This document shows positions 25,230 through 33,875 of a stretch of DNA of 64,000 nucleotides, piece after piece (within the stretch, counting starts at the first letter, position 1; each line of letters starts with the position of its first letter). Under the pieces are notes generated by a model. The model was not told where the DNA came from. It searched no databases and saw only the letters and a program-made list of their open reading frames with translations. Origin of the DNA: CAUZFZ01 sp963579025 (GTDB lineage: Bacteria; Planctomycetota; Planctomycetia; Planctomycetales; Planctomycetaceae); contig CAUZFZ010000020.1 of assembly GCA_963579025.1 (NCBI GenBank), positions 26,267-90,266 on the forward strand. Reading direction: 5' to 3'. Both the position numbers and the translations under genes were made by a program.

Positions 25230-26182
25230 TCGGTGTCCTCGTTGACGGCGGCACAGAGTTCCGGTTTCGATGCGGACAGCTCAATCGTGCCCACCACATC
25301 GGCCACGGACTGACAGCCGAGTTCATCCAGCAGCGCGTCGAGTTCCTGAACCAGTCGCGGTGCGAGCCCCGGGTTGTAGAAGCTGGCCGTTCCGATCTGG
25401 ACTGCCGACGCGCCGGCGACAAGGAACTCCATGACGTCGTCGATCGACTGAATGCCTCCGACTCCGATGATCGGCACATCGACCGCCTGAGCCACCTGAT
25501 ACACCATCCTCAAAGCGACCGGTTTGATGGCCGGCCCGCTGAGTCCGCCGAACACGTTGCCCAGAATCGGTTTTCGTTTCCGCCAGTCGATGGACATTCC
25601 CATCAGCGTGTTGATGAGTGTGACTGCGTCAGCTCCGCCCTCTGCCGCGGCCTGGGCGATCTCGACGATGTTCGTCACGTTCGGTGACAGCTTGGCCACG
25701 ACCGGCAACCGGCTGACCTCGCACACACTGCCGACGACGCTCAGGGTCAATTCCGGATCAGTCGCGAAATCTGTCCCACCGGCAACATTCGGGCACGAGA
25801 CATTCAGCTCGATGCCGGCGAGATTCGGAAAGTCGTTCAGCCGCTCGACCAGCATGACGAACTCATCAGCATTGTGCCCGGCGACATTGGCGATGACCGG
25901 GCAGTCGAGTTCCAGCAGGTACTCGAGGTGCTTCTCGATGAACGCGTCCAGGCCGTCGTTGTCGAGCCCGATCGAGTTGAGCATGCCGCAACTGGTCTCG
26001 ATCGTCCGTGGTGGCGGATTCCCGGCGCGTGGTTGCGGAGTGATCGTTTTCGGAATGATTGCGCCGAGTTGTCCGAAGTCGACAAACGCCGCCGCCTCCC
26101 GCGCGTAACCAAACGTGCCGGACGCAACGAGGATCGGATTCCGCAGTTTGAGACGATTCAGCTCAACACTCAGTTCTGCCAC
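25226..26182 (-). CDS. pyrD: Dihydroorotate dehydrogenase, class 1B catalytic subunit
   Basis: A 318-residue FMN enzyme of pyrimidine synthesis. The catalytic residue is C130 in ELNVSCPN, which places it in class 1 (class 2 enzymes use Ser). Other signatures are NPILVASGTFGY, KTITPQPRAGNPPPR and GVGGIQSIDDVMEFL with the phosphate-binding loop. The start is a GTG preceded by GGAG. The PyrK iron-sulphur partner expected for class 1B is not adjacent. It overlaps gcvT by 4 nt. Confidence 0.96.
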   Translation of the reverse strand: MAELSVELNRLKLRNPILVASGTFGYAREAAAFVDFGQLGAIIPKTITPQPRAGNPPPRTIETSCGMLNSIGLDNDGLDAFIEKHLEYLLELDCPVIANVAGHNADEFVMLVERLNDFPNLAGIELNVSCPNVAGGTDFATDPELTLSVVGSVCEVSRLPVVAKLSPNVTNIVEIAQAAAEGGADAVTLINTLMGMSIDWRKRKPILGNVFGGLSGPAIKPVALRMVYQVAQAVDVPIIGVGGIQSIDDVMEFLVAGASAVQIGTASFYNPGLAPRLVQELDALLDELGCQSVADVVGTIELSASKPELCAAVNEDTE

Positions 26183-26451
26183 GACGTCACTCCATCAGAA
26201 CACCAATTCGACAACTCACGAGTGGCATTGTTCCTGTTCGCGCTGAACTGTCCAACGAGTTACCGAAGAAGTCCGGCTGATGTAGGCCAGGACCGGCCTG
26301 TGGGGCAGCGAGGCCCCCCAAAAACCGGGTCATACGCCACAAACGAACCCGTCTTGTTCCGATTCGGCAAATCCGCGATGTTTCCGCTGCTCGGCCATGG
26401 ATGGTTGCTTGCCAGTTCTGTACGGCTGTAAACACAGAAGATGCCACACGG

Positions 26452-27684
26452 ATGATGGTGCACTGGACCACTGCTGTACTGTTCTGCGCAACCGTCGCTC
26501 TGGCTGCGCTCGTGACGCTGCTGGCACGCGTCTCCGCCCGACATCTGGGTGTTCTGGACCGCCCCGGGGAAGCCCACAAGCAGCACCGCGGAGAAGTTCC
26601 TCTGCTGGGCGGAATGGCGGTTTGCACGACGTTCGTCGCCGTCGTTGGCATCTGCACTATGCTGGACGGGCTACAGGGGCAAGACGACCTTCAACTGCTG
26701 CCGGTGCTGGCGTCCCTTGCAATCTTCTGCATCTGCGGCCTGCTTGACGACCTGAAGCCGCAACGTGCCCGCACCAAGCTTACGTTGCAGATACTGGCCG
26801 CCTTGCCCTGGGTCTGTGCTGGCCTGCCGTTCGAGTCACTGCGGCTGTTTGGTGAGGAATTCTACCTGGGTCCAGCCGCTCCGGTGCTGGCGGTGTTCTG
26901 GATTCTGTGCTGCGTCAATGCGATGAATCTGATCGACGGGCTTGACGGCCTCGCCGCACTGACAGGTGCGGCCATCCTCTCGGGCATTGCCGGCATCGCC
27001 GTGTTTCACGGCGACAGCGTGACGTTCGCCACGTCGACGCTGCTGGCAGCGACACTGGCTGGTTTTCTGATCCACAACTCGCCGCCTGCCCGAATTTATC
27101 TGGGCGACTCCGGCAGCATGGCGATCGGGTTCCTGCTGGGTGCGATGACCCTGTCAGTCAACAGCCCATTGGGGACCGCGAGCGTCTCCGTGATCCCGGC
27201 GCTCGTCCTGATGAGCATCCCTGGATTCGATGTCCTCGTCGCGATTGTCCGGCGCTCGCTGACGGAACAATCAATCGGAGAGGCCGACTGGAACCACTTT
27301 CATCATCGGCTGTTAAGAAATGGTTACAGTCGCTGGCGTGCGGCCCTGACGATCTCTGCATTTGCGTTCGTCACCAGTTGCGTGGCCATGGCCGGCATCA
27401 TCATGCAGAACGACGTCGTGTCGCTTTGTCTTTGCCTCGCGACACTGTCGGCGATCACGCTCTCCGTTGGTTTCGGCCGCAACGAACTGACGCTCCTCGT
27501 CCAACTGGTGGGTCGCCGGACTTTGCGAATTGGAACGCGTGCCGGGCGAGCTTCTCGAGACGTGGGATCGCCCACACCGCTTCAGGGTGAGTCTGATCTC
27601 ACGGCCGAACCGGACATCCTGCCGCTGGTCGAACCCGATTCGCCTGAAGAGGATGCGGGCGACTCCGGACGGCGAGCCGCCTGA
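26452..27684 (+). CDS. MraY/WecA-family undecaprenyl-phosphate sugar-1-phosphate transferase
   Basis: A polytopic membrane protein of about 410 residues with roughly ten hydrophobic segments. The signatures of the polyprenyl-phosphate HexNAc-1-P transferase family are all visible: DRPGEAHKQHRGEVPLLGG, GLLDDLKP (catalytic Asp pair), NAMNLIDGLDGLA, YLGDSGSMAIGF, and HFHHRLLRNG, the WecA/TagO-type HHRL loop. It starts O-antigen or other envelope polysaccharide synthesis on undecaprenyl phosphate. The start is uncertain: ATGATG at 26452 or an ATG at 26401. The C-terminal 50 residues are hydrophilic. Confidence 0.92.
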   Translation: MMVHWTTAVLFCATVALAALVTLLARVSARHLGVLDRPGEAHKQHRGEVPLLGGMAVCTTFVAVVGICTMLDGLQGQDDLQLLPVLASLAIFCICGLLDDLKPQRARTKLTLQILAALPWVCAGLPFESLRLFGEEFYLGPAAPVLAVFWILCCVNAMNLIDGLDGLAALTGAAILSGIAGIAVFHGDSVTFATSTLLAATLAGFLIHNSPPARIYLGDSGSMAIGFLLGAMTLSVNSPLGTASVSVIPALVLMSIPGFDVLVAIVRRSLTEQSIGEADWNHFHHRLLRNGYSRWRAALTISAFAFVTSCVAMAGIIMQNDVVSLCLCLATLSAITLSVGFGRNELTLLVQLVGRRTLRIGTRAGRASRDVGSPTPLQGESDLTAEPDILPLVEPDSPEEDAGDSGRRAA

Positions 27685-27692
27685 ATGGCACT

Positions 27693-27823
27693 AGTGCTTT
27701 GTCAGAGTCAAAAGTTAGGGTGGCTGGGGTCGAACGAAGTGAGCCCCCAGTCCGACAACGCTGGGGGCTCGCTTCGCTCGACCCCAGCCACCCAACCGTA
27801 AGTTTCCACCATGACAAAGCACT
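27693..27823. repeat. 131-bp long-hairpin element with terminal inverted repeats
   Basis: Terminal 12-mers AGTGCTTTGTCA (27693-27704) and TGACAAAGCACT (27812-27823) are exact complements. Inside, 32-nt arms (27719-27750 and 27761-27792) pair with two mismatches around a 10-nt loop. It fills the gap between the wecA-like gene and the phosphatase gene and could form a very stable transcript hairpin; its architecture is MITE-like. Confidence 0.85.
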
Positions 27824-27826
27824 GGC

Positions 27827-28444
27827 ATGATCCGACGCTCGATCCTGATTCCCGCGCCGTCGCACATGGAAGCTCGGCCAGCCGTCTTTCTCGATCGTGA
27901 CGGCACGCTGACGCGATATGCCGGATTTGTTCTTGAGCCCTCGCAGCTCCGTCTGGAATCGGGCTCGGTCGAGTCGATTGTTCGGCTGCGCGCCGCCGGT
28001 TTTGCGGTCGTGGTGGTCACGAATCAGTCGGCGATCGGTCGCGGGATGATGACGGAAGCGCAACTGGCCGACGTTCACCGGGAATTGCTGTGGCAACTGG
28101 ACGCGGCCGACGCACTGATCGATGCCATCTACTACTGCCCGGAATGCCCGACCGAATCTAACGAGACCGTCGTCGAATCCAACGACCGCAAGCCAGGACC
28201 TGGCATGCTGCTGCAGGCCGCAGACGAACTGCATCTGGACCTCGCGCAGTCGTGGATGATCGGCGATCGCATGTCTGACGTTCTGGCAGGAATCAACGCC
28301 GGGTGTCGGGGCAGTGTTCGTGTGCGAACCGGACTGGAACCACCTTCGGCGCCAGCCACGTCCGCGTCTGACATTGAAACGGTCGAAAACATCGTGGCCG
28401 CCACGGATGTTGTGCTCGGCGAGTGCGGTCATCAGGCGGCGTAA
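27827..28444 (+). CDS. gmhB: HAD-IIIA phosphatase, D-glycero-D-manno-heptose 1,7-bisphosphate 7-phosphatase-like
   Basis: A 205-residue HAD phosphatase. The catalytic motif is FLDRDGTLTRY (D23 and D25), motif II is VVTNQSAIGRG, motif III includes the Lys in DRKPGPGML, and motif IV is MIGDRMSDVLAG. This set is diagnostic for GmhB/HisB-N-type enzymes. The zinc loop is reduced to CPEC, lacking the CxH half of classical GmhB. An ATG at 27866 would give a more typical N-terminus. A role in LPS heptose synthesis fits kdsB and the wecA-like gene; the exact substrate is inferred. Confidence 0.85.
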   Translation: MIRRSILIPAPSHMEARPAVFLDRDGTLTRYAGFVLEPSQLRLESGSVESIVRLRAAGFAVVVVTNQSAIGRGMMTEAQLADVHRELLWQLDAADALIDAIYYCPECPTESNETVVESNDRKPGPGMLLQAADELHLDLAQSWMIGDRMSDVLAGINAGCRGSVRVRTGLEPPSAPATSASDIETVENIVAATDVVLGECGHQAA

Positions 28445-28637
28445 CCGGGCGACAGGCAACGTGAGCTCGGTCGCGGGCTCAACCATGCAGGGAACATGCG
28501 ACCCCAAACCTTGTTGCGGGCAGTGGAAGTCCCCAGAATCTCCTCTGTACCGACCACGCTGTTTGCCTGCACACACTGGTAACAGCAGACGTGTTGCCTG
28601 TTCGCGTCTGCCTGGTCTACCAGCCCCGGAATTTCGA

Positions 28638-31600
28638 ATGCCCGCACGGAACGAATCCGACTCGCCAGTTGCGCCGGAAGACCCGGACGACGTCTTCAAG
28701 CGGGTGCTTGGCTACTTGAACTTCTCCAGCGGGAAACCTGACAGTTCCTTTCTCGCTCAGCTTGATCAGCTCGCAGACGGCGTGGGGTTTGCCGAATCGT
28801 GGCAGCCGCTGCGGGACGTCCTGCGGCAGAAACTCACCGAGCTGAGTGCTTCCGAACCGGCCTTTGCCGACTGTGCTCAGGCGTCGGCCGTGATGCCGCT
28901 CGTCTTTGATCATCTGCTGCCCGGGTACCGGGATTTTCACGCGGACCTGCTGTTTCATCTGGGCGAACACGAACTGCAGAACACGTTTTTTCTCGGTCGC
29001 TGCTGTGAGGCCGTTCTGGCTCAGGGCAGTCCCTGGGACGAAACTCAGCGTGTTGTCGATGGGGCGATTTCGCACCTGAACGATTTTCTGGGCTATCGTC
29101 CGTTGGCGGTCCTTGAGAACGACCAGCAAATGGAGCCCTACGATCATGAGCGCCACCGGCCGCTGCCGTTGTTTGTGGCCGGAGCCGGCGTCTGCTCCGG
29201 GCCACACAAGGAGATTGTCGAGCAGGCACTGAAGCTGCTGAGTGTCGTCCCGCCAGATGTGCTGCACGGAGCCCACTTCGACTTGGATCGAATGGAGGAA
29301 ATGGCTCTCGACCTGGGCGCCTACGATCACGATCACCCCGTGTTCAAACGCACGAACTACCTGTTTGGTGAATGGGACCCGCACTGCATCGACAACAAGG
29401 GCTATTACCGGCGGTTCGTGGTCCGAAAGATCATCATGGGTTCGCTGATTGACTGGGTGAGTCATCAGTCGGATCAAGGTGAGGCGATTTTCGACGCGGG
29501 AGCCGTGCTGTGCGGAACGATGCTGATGGCGTCGGCGATCAGCGGTGACGGTCCGGCGTGCCATCATTCCGAAGTGACGCTGTCGTCTCTGTTGCCGATG
29601 GTCGCGCGGCAAAGGGATGACTTTTACGTCCGATTGCTGGAAACAGTCGATGACAAGCGGAAGCGGCGTTTGAACCGCGAGGCCGGCCATACACTGCAGC
29701 CATTCGGACATGTGCGGCAGTCACTGAATCTGCATCTGGCTCACTACGGAGCGAGACAGACTCAGTACCGGCATCTGGCCAGCATCTACGCTCGCATGGG
29801 GCATGCCGAGGCGGCGCGACATTGTGCGGACATCATTCCGTCCTCCTCAGCCCGCTTCGAGTGTGAAGTGCAATGGCGACTGACTGCGGCCCGCAGTCAC
29901 CTGGCACGCCACGAGGTCGATGCCGCCAGCGAGTTGTTGCGTGACGTGGAAAGCCTGATCTTCCGCGGCATCCACTGCGGAGCCTTTGTCGACCCGTGGA
30001 ATATTCTGGGCTTTCAGGGCAACTTTCCGCTCTTTACCGCGCGGGAAGACAGTATTCCGGACGGGCGAGTCGAAGTCATTCTCGACCTGATGGACCGAAC
30101 GTTTGATACATTTTCGCGGGCTCTCAGTGAGGCGGCTATCCACGGGCCATCGGAACTCGTCGCGGAACTTGCGACGCGATTCGAGCAGCTTGCAGGTTAC
30201 TGGGATCAGTTCGCCGCCCACGTGATCGACGATTTACCGCATGTGTTTGGTGGCGAGAGTCTGGAATCCGCGCGGCATGTGGCAGCCGCTCTGGCCGAAT
30301 GGCGGGCGGCTGGTGAGGCGGCTGGCGACATCTCGTTCTGGCGCAAGCACGTCGAGAAGTTTACGTCGGCCCGATCTTATGCCTGCGTTGTGGAAGCACT
30401 GCTGGAAGGTGGCGACCATGTGGCGGCCATGGCGCTGCTGATGCAGTGGCTGGCATGTGCGGATGAGGTTGGGATCGAGTACGGCCCGTTTTCCATTCAC
30501 GCCTTGTTGCTCGACTGGATGAAGAAGCTCACGACCGACGATGACGGTGAACTGAGACAACCTGTTGAGTGGGACGCCATCCGACGCCTCTTCGACTTCC
30601 TGGAAGCCAACGCCGGTGACTACTGGGACGTGCCGCAACTGGATTCCGTGTCGGCGAAAAATTCGTCGGCCGAACCCGGTCTGAATGACTGGGACATCGA
30701 CCGGGACGACAACTGGCTCGAAGACGGGGACGACGAGGACAACCTGTTCGAAGCCGCTTACGAAGAAGTCGTGTACCGGGACAGCACGGATGATGGCTTC
30801 GACGGTGAAGTTCACGACGGCGGCGGCGAAGCGCCAGGCAACACGGAATTCGAAGTCATTAATCGAGAACTTGAGCCTCGCATCAAGTTCATCATGGCCA
30901 TGGCTCAGCTCTGGCAGAGTGCAGTGTCGGCCATGGCATCCGAGATACTTCCCGGAGTCACGAAGCCCGAGTCACCATCCGATCCTCTTCCTGCAACTGA
31001 CTCGGATCCATCCGTGGCTGTCGGGACAGACACGCTGCCTGGCGAGTCCACGGGCGATGTTGAGTCGAGTGAGTCGCCGGAGCAGCCCGCAGCTCCGCCG
31101 GAAGACGACTTGGCCGCCGCCGTGACGGATCCTCTTCTCACCGACGCGCAGGTTGACGTTCTTACGTCCTGGTGGAAGCGGCTCAGTACGTTGCAGTCCG
31201 AACTGATGCTGTTGATGAACTCGGTCTGGGAACGAGAAGTCGAATTGATGGGCGGCGATCATGACGCCAACGTCGAATTCGATATCCAACTGCAGACTAA
31301 GTTCTATCTGCTGAACACGATCATCGCGGCTCATATCAACTGTCGCGTTGCAGAGATCGGAATCGTCTGCCTGTTGCCGTCGGTCACACAGCTTAAGGAG
31401 ATGTCTGAAGACGACCGCGACATGATCGAGTTCTATCGGTCAGTGATGCGACAGGACATCCCGGCTGTGAAACAGCGGCTGGGTAGTCAGTTTCGTCGCC
31501 TGCAGCGCAAGCCCTTGCTGTACGTACCACTCGATGGTGGGGGCCACCCGACTCAGGTGCTGGTCGCTCGGACCGTGCAGACGGATATCCGGTTTCTTCT

Positions 31601-32825
31601 GACTCAGCTTCCGCGTCTGGGTCTGTTCCGTGAAACATGGCACGTCGTCCGCCTGGCTCACCGCATGGAACGCGAGACTCGGCCAGGCCAGATGGCCGTC
31701 ACGGAATTCGACCGCATTTTTCGCACGGCATTGCGGAACACAATTGAAGCCCTCATCGAATCAGCCATCCGCTGGGACGACGGCAACTGTTCGGAAGAGG
31801 ACCTGATCTCATTAATTGGTGATGTGCTGCAGCACTACCGCGATCAGTGGTATCGCCACAGCCGAACAATGCGGCTCTCGTCAGTCGAGGGTCTGCGCGA
31901 CGACCTTGTATGGGACGACATCAAGGAGTTTGTCGAGCTGTTTGGCGACGAGTTGTTTCACGCTCGATCACTGACCCTCGGTAACGTCAGAACCATCCTG
32001 CACAACGGCATCGAATGGTTTCTTGAGCAACTGGCCGAGTACGACGATCCGCTGCACCCGCATCCGTTGCTCGAATCACTCGAAAACGGCGAGATCGAAC
32101 TGGACGAAGCAGTGGAGACGCTGGAGCTGATCTATGGCTCAGTGGTCGACCGCTTCGATCGGTTTCTGGAATACAACACGACGACGACGCAGTCGGACTA
32201 TGGCAACAAGTTTTACGTACTGCTGGACTTTCTGCGTGTCGAAGCCGCCTACGACCGCGACGCGTGGGAACGGATTCCAGAGAGCATCGTCCATCGCGCA
32301 TTGGCAATGGCTGGCCGCACGGGAGCGCTGGGGATCCTGGAAGAAATCATCGAAGCGGAATGCCGCCAGGACGCAGACCGGCACGTCGAGAGTCTGCAGG
32401 AACTGGAAGAACAGTACGGTGTCCACCTGCCTGCAGTGGCCGATCGGCTGAACGAGCGATTCGTCAAACCACTATCCGTGAATCGGATGCTGGCACTGGT
32501 CGAACCGGCATCAAACACGGGCGCCCGCAACGACGGTGCCGCGGGCCGCTTCGAGGAACTGCGCAAGGAGATCGACAACTACATGCAGGAGATCGCGGGT
32601 TCGGCGATCGATATTCCTCAATGGCTGCAGGATGTCGAGCGGGAAGTGAACCGTCTCGAAGCACCATCCGACTACATTCCGCCGCCGGAACTCGATGTCC
32701 GCCGCCCGGTGATCCACATCACCGAAGCAGAAGTTCGGAACCAGCTCGAAAAATGGGGCCAGGCAATCGCCGACTCAGAACGATCCCGCCGCAAATCCAC
32801 CCGCCGTCGCCGCAAGAAGCCGTAG
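28638..32825 (+). CDS. Large acidic protein of unknown function
   Basis: A protein of 1395 residues from the ATG at 28638; the frame is open upstream to 28314 but only across the end of the phosphatase gene. There is no signal peptide and no transmembrane segment, so it is probably cytoplasmic. It is mostly helical. A strongly acidic linker at about 675-745 (EDGDDEDN, DDGFDGEVHD) and a Ser/Pro/Asp-rich linker at about 775-835 divide it into an N-terminal and a C-terminal helical block. The tail is basic (SRRKSTRRRRKKP). No catalytic motif was recognised. It may be a planctomycete-specific conserved protein; that needs a homology search. Confidence 0.85.
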   Translation: MPARNESDSPVAPEDPDDVFKRVLGYLNFSSGKPDSSFLAQLDQLADGVGFAESWQPLRDVLRQKLTELSASEPAFADCAQASAVMPLVFDHLLPGYRDFHADLLFHLGEHELQNTFFLGRCCEAVLAQGSPWDETQRVVDGAISHLNDFLGYRPLAVLENDQQMEPYDHERHRPLPLFVAGAGVCSGPHKEIVEQALKLLSVVPPDVLHGAHFDLDRMEEMALDLGAYDHDHPVFKRTNYLFGEWDPHCIDNKGYYRRFVVRKIIMGSLIDWVSHQSDQGEAIFDAGAVLCGTMLMASAISGDGPACHHSEVTLSSLLPMVARQRDDFYVRLLETVDDKRKRRLNREAGHTLQPFGHVRQSLNLHLAHYGARQTQYRHLASIYARMGHAEAARHCADIIPSSSARFECEVQWRLTAARSHLARHEVDAASELLRDVESLIFRGIHCGAFVDPWNILGFQGNFPLFTAREDSIPDGRVEVILDLMDRTFDTFSRALSEAAIHGPSELVAELATRFEQLAGYWDQFAAHVIDDLPHVFGGESLESARHVAAALAEWRAAGEAAGDISFWRKHVEKFTSARSYACVVEALLEGGDHVAAMALLMQWLACADEVGIEYGPFSIHALLLDWMKKLTTDDDGELRQPVEWDAIRRLFDFLEANAGDYWDVPQLDSVSAKNSSAEPGLNDWDIDRDDNWLEDGDDEDNLFEAAYEEVVYRDSTDDGFDGEVHDGGGEAPGNTEFEVINRELEPRIKFIMAMAQLWQSAVSAMASEILPGVTKPESPSDPLPATDSDPSVAVGTDTLPGESTGDVESSESPEQPAAPPEDDLAAAVTDPLLTDAQVDVLTSWWKRLSTLQSELMLLMNSVWEREVELMGGDHDANVEFDIQLQTKFYLLNTIIAAHINCRVAEIGIVCLLPSVTQLKEMSEDDRDMIEFYRSVMRQDIPAVKQRLGSQFRRLQRKPLLYVPLDGGGHPTQVLVARTVQTDIRFLLTQLPRLGLFRETWHVVRLAHRMERETRPGQMAVTEFDRIFRTALRNTIEALIESAIRWDDGNCSEEDLISLIGDVLQHYRDQWYRHSRTMRLSSVEGLRDDLVWDDIKEFVELFGDELFHARSLTLGNVRTILHNGIEWFLEQLAEYDDPLHPHPLLESLENGEIELDEAVETLELIYGSVVDRFDRFLEYNTTTTQSDYGNKFYVLLDFLRVEAAYDRDAWERIPESIVHRALAMAGRTGALGILEEIIEAECRQDADRHVESLQELEEQYGVHLPAVADRLNERFVKPLSVNRMLALVEPASNTGARNDGAAGRFEELRKEIDNYMQEIAGSAIDIPQWLQDVEREVNRLEAPSDYIPPPELDVRRPVIHITEAEVRNQLEKWGQAIADSERSRRKSTRRRRKKP

Positions 32826-32848
32826 GGCATTTTGCCAGCCTCGGCGCG

Positions 32849-32981
32849 TTCGGCGCGGGTCTCCCGACCCCGCCGCTGCGCTGACCGCAGGTCTCCGAGG
32901 TCGTTTCAGAATGGGCGATTGTCTCGTCGTCCGGGGAGACCTACGGTCGGGTTTCCGGCGGGGTCAGAGACCCGCGCCGAA
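32849..32981. repeat. 133-bp palindromic element, copy 1
   Basis: The terminal arms TTCGGCGCGGGTCTC (32849-32863) and GAGACCCGCGCCGAA (32967-32981) are exact complements. Subterminal CCCCGCCG/CGGCGGGG and GGTCTCC/GGAGACC also pair. A second copy of the same length lies at 33688-33820; the DUF2442/DUF4160 pair lies between them. Confidence 0.88.
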
Positions 32982-32996
32982 CCGCAGAACTCGGGT

Positions 32997-33242
32997 TCAC
33001 GGACTGGCAGGCGTTGCGGCCAACGATTGAAGGTACTCCGGTGCAAAGTCGGCTCCGTTTGGCCATGCCAGTGTCTGTCCGATAACCGAGAACAACTGGA
33101 AGTATTCGACGTCACGGAGAGGCTCAAATACAGGGCCGTCCAATGAGCTGGACAGGTCGATTTCAGAAACGGATCCGTCGTTAAAAGACACCCTGACGCG
33201 ATGGCCCGCGACATGTTGGGCCTCAGTCACGTGTAAGAACAT
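32997..33242 (-). CDS. DUF2442 family protein (putative TA partner)
   Basis: An 81-residue protein with the DUF2442 pattern: RVRVSFNDGSVSEIDLS, FEPLRDVEYF, LAWPNGADFAPEYL. The ATG at 33242 follows GGAG and lies 4 nt after the stop of the DUF4160 gene, so the two form a bicistron. DUF4160-DUF2442 pairs are recurrent and have been predicted as toxin-antitoxin-type modules; the biochemical function is not known. Confidence 0.85.
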   Translation of the reverse strand: MFLHVTEAQHVAGHRVRVSFNDGSVSEIDLSSSLDGPVFEPLRDVEYFQLFSVIGQTLAWPNGADFAPEYLQSLAATPASP

Positions 33243-33246
33243 GGAT

Positions 33247-33504
33247 CTACTCCAGTGGCTCAATGGGGTTTAAAGGCTGCCTCGCCTGGATGAGTTCCCA
33301 GTTTTGGACCAGCTCATCCTGATGGAGACTGTACCAATCGAGTACCGCTGTCAGCGCACGCCTCGGAAACCTTCCCTGGATGATGCCACTATTGATCTCG
33401 ACGGTGATTTCGTGTTCTCCATACTCGGCGTGGAAATGCGGCGGACCATGATCGCGGTAGTACATCCGAATGATTATCCCAAGGAATCGGCTGACTTCCG
33501 GCAT
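33247..33504 (-). CDS. DUF4160 family protein (putative TA partner)
   Basis: An 85-residue protein with the DUF4160 signature: MPEVSRFLGIIIRMYYRDHG, then PPHFHAEYGEHEITVEI and a C-terminal LDWYSLHQDELVQNW. It is the first gene of a bicistron with DUF2442. The HFHAEYG histidines are strongly conserved in the family. Small size, pairing and location between two repeat copies suggest a mobile toxin-antitoxin-like unit. Confidence 0.87.
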   Translation of the reverse strand: MPEVSRFLGIIIRMYYRDHGPPHFHAEYGEHEITVEINSGIIQGRFPRRALTAVLDWYSLHQDELVQNWELIQARQPLNPIEPLE

Positions 33505-33687
33505 AGGTGTTCAATGACGTAGAAAAAGAAGTGGGATCGACCTGCGAAGTCTGTGTCGAGCGAGTTTACCTGCGGGAGGAGCACCTGTCAGCAGCGACCG
33601 GTCGGCCGCGCTTCCGGGAAGTGCGTTCCTAAACAGAGTTTGGGAACGAGTTGAAAGCTGACGCCCCGCCGTTCAGCGCGGTTTGCG
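33505..33687. other. Upstream region of the DUF4160/DUF2442 pair
   Basis: Nothing recognised beyond the likely promoter area of the pair; no ORF is supported here. Confidence 0.4.
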
Positions 33688-33820
33688 TTCGGCGCGGGTC
33701 TCCTGGCCCCGCCGCTGCATTGACCGCAGGTCTCCGGAGTCGTGCAGCGACTGTGAACGGTGCCGTCGTGCAGGGAGACCTTCGGTCGGGTTACCGGCGG
33801 GGTCGGAGACCCGCGCCGAA
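33688..33820. repeat. 133-bp palindromic element, copy 2
   Basis: The same termini as copy 1 (TTCGGCGCGGGTCTC at 33688-33702 and its complement at 33806-33820), in the same orientation and of the same length. The outer 50 nt or so on each side are nearly identical to copy 1; the central loop has diverged. Confidence 0.88.
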
Positions 33821-33875
33821 CTGCCGGAATCCAATTTGCATTTTGCAATTTGAACTTTGCACTTCCCCACCGAAC

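Noticed and set aside
25230..26451. Glycine riboswitch upstream of gcvT
   Set aside because: gcvT is translationally coupled to pyrD, and no paired glycine-aptamer consensus was recognised in the pyrD upstream region.
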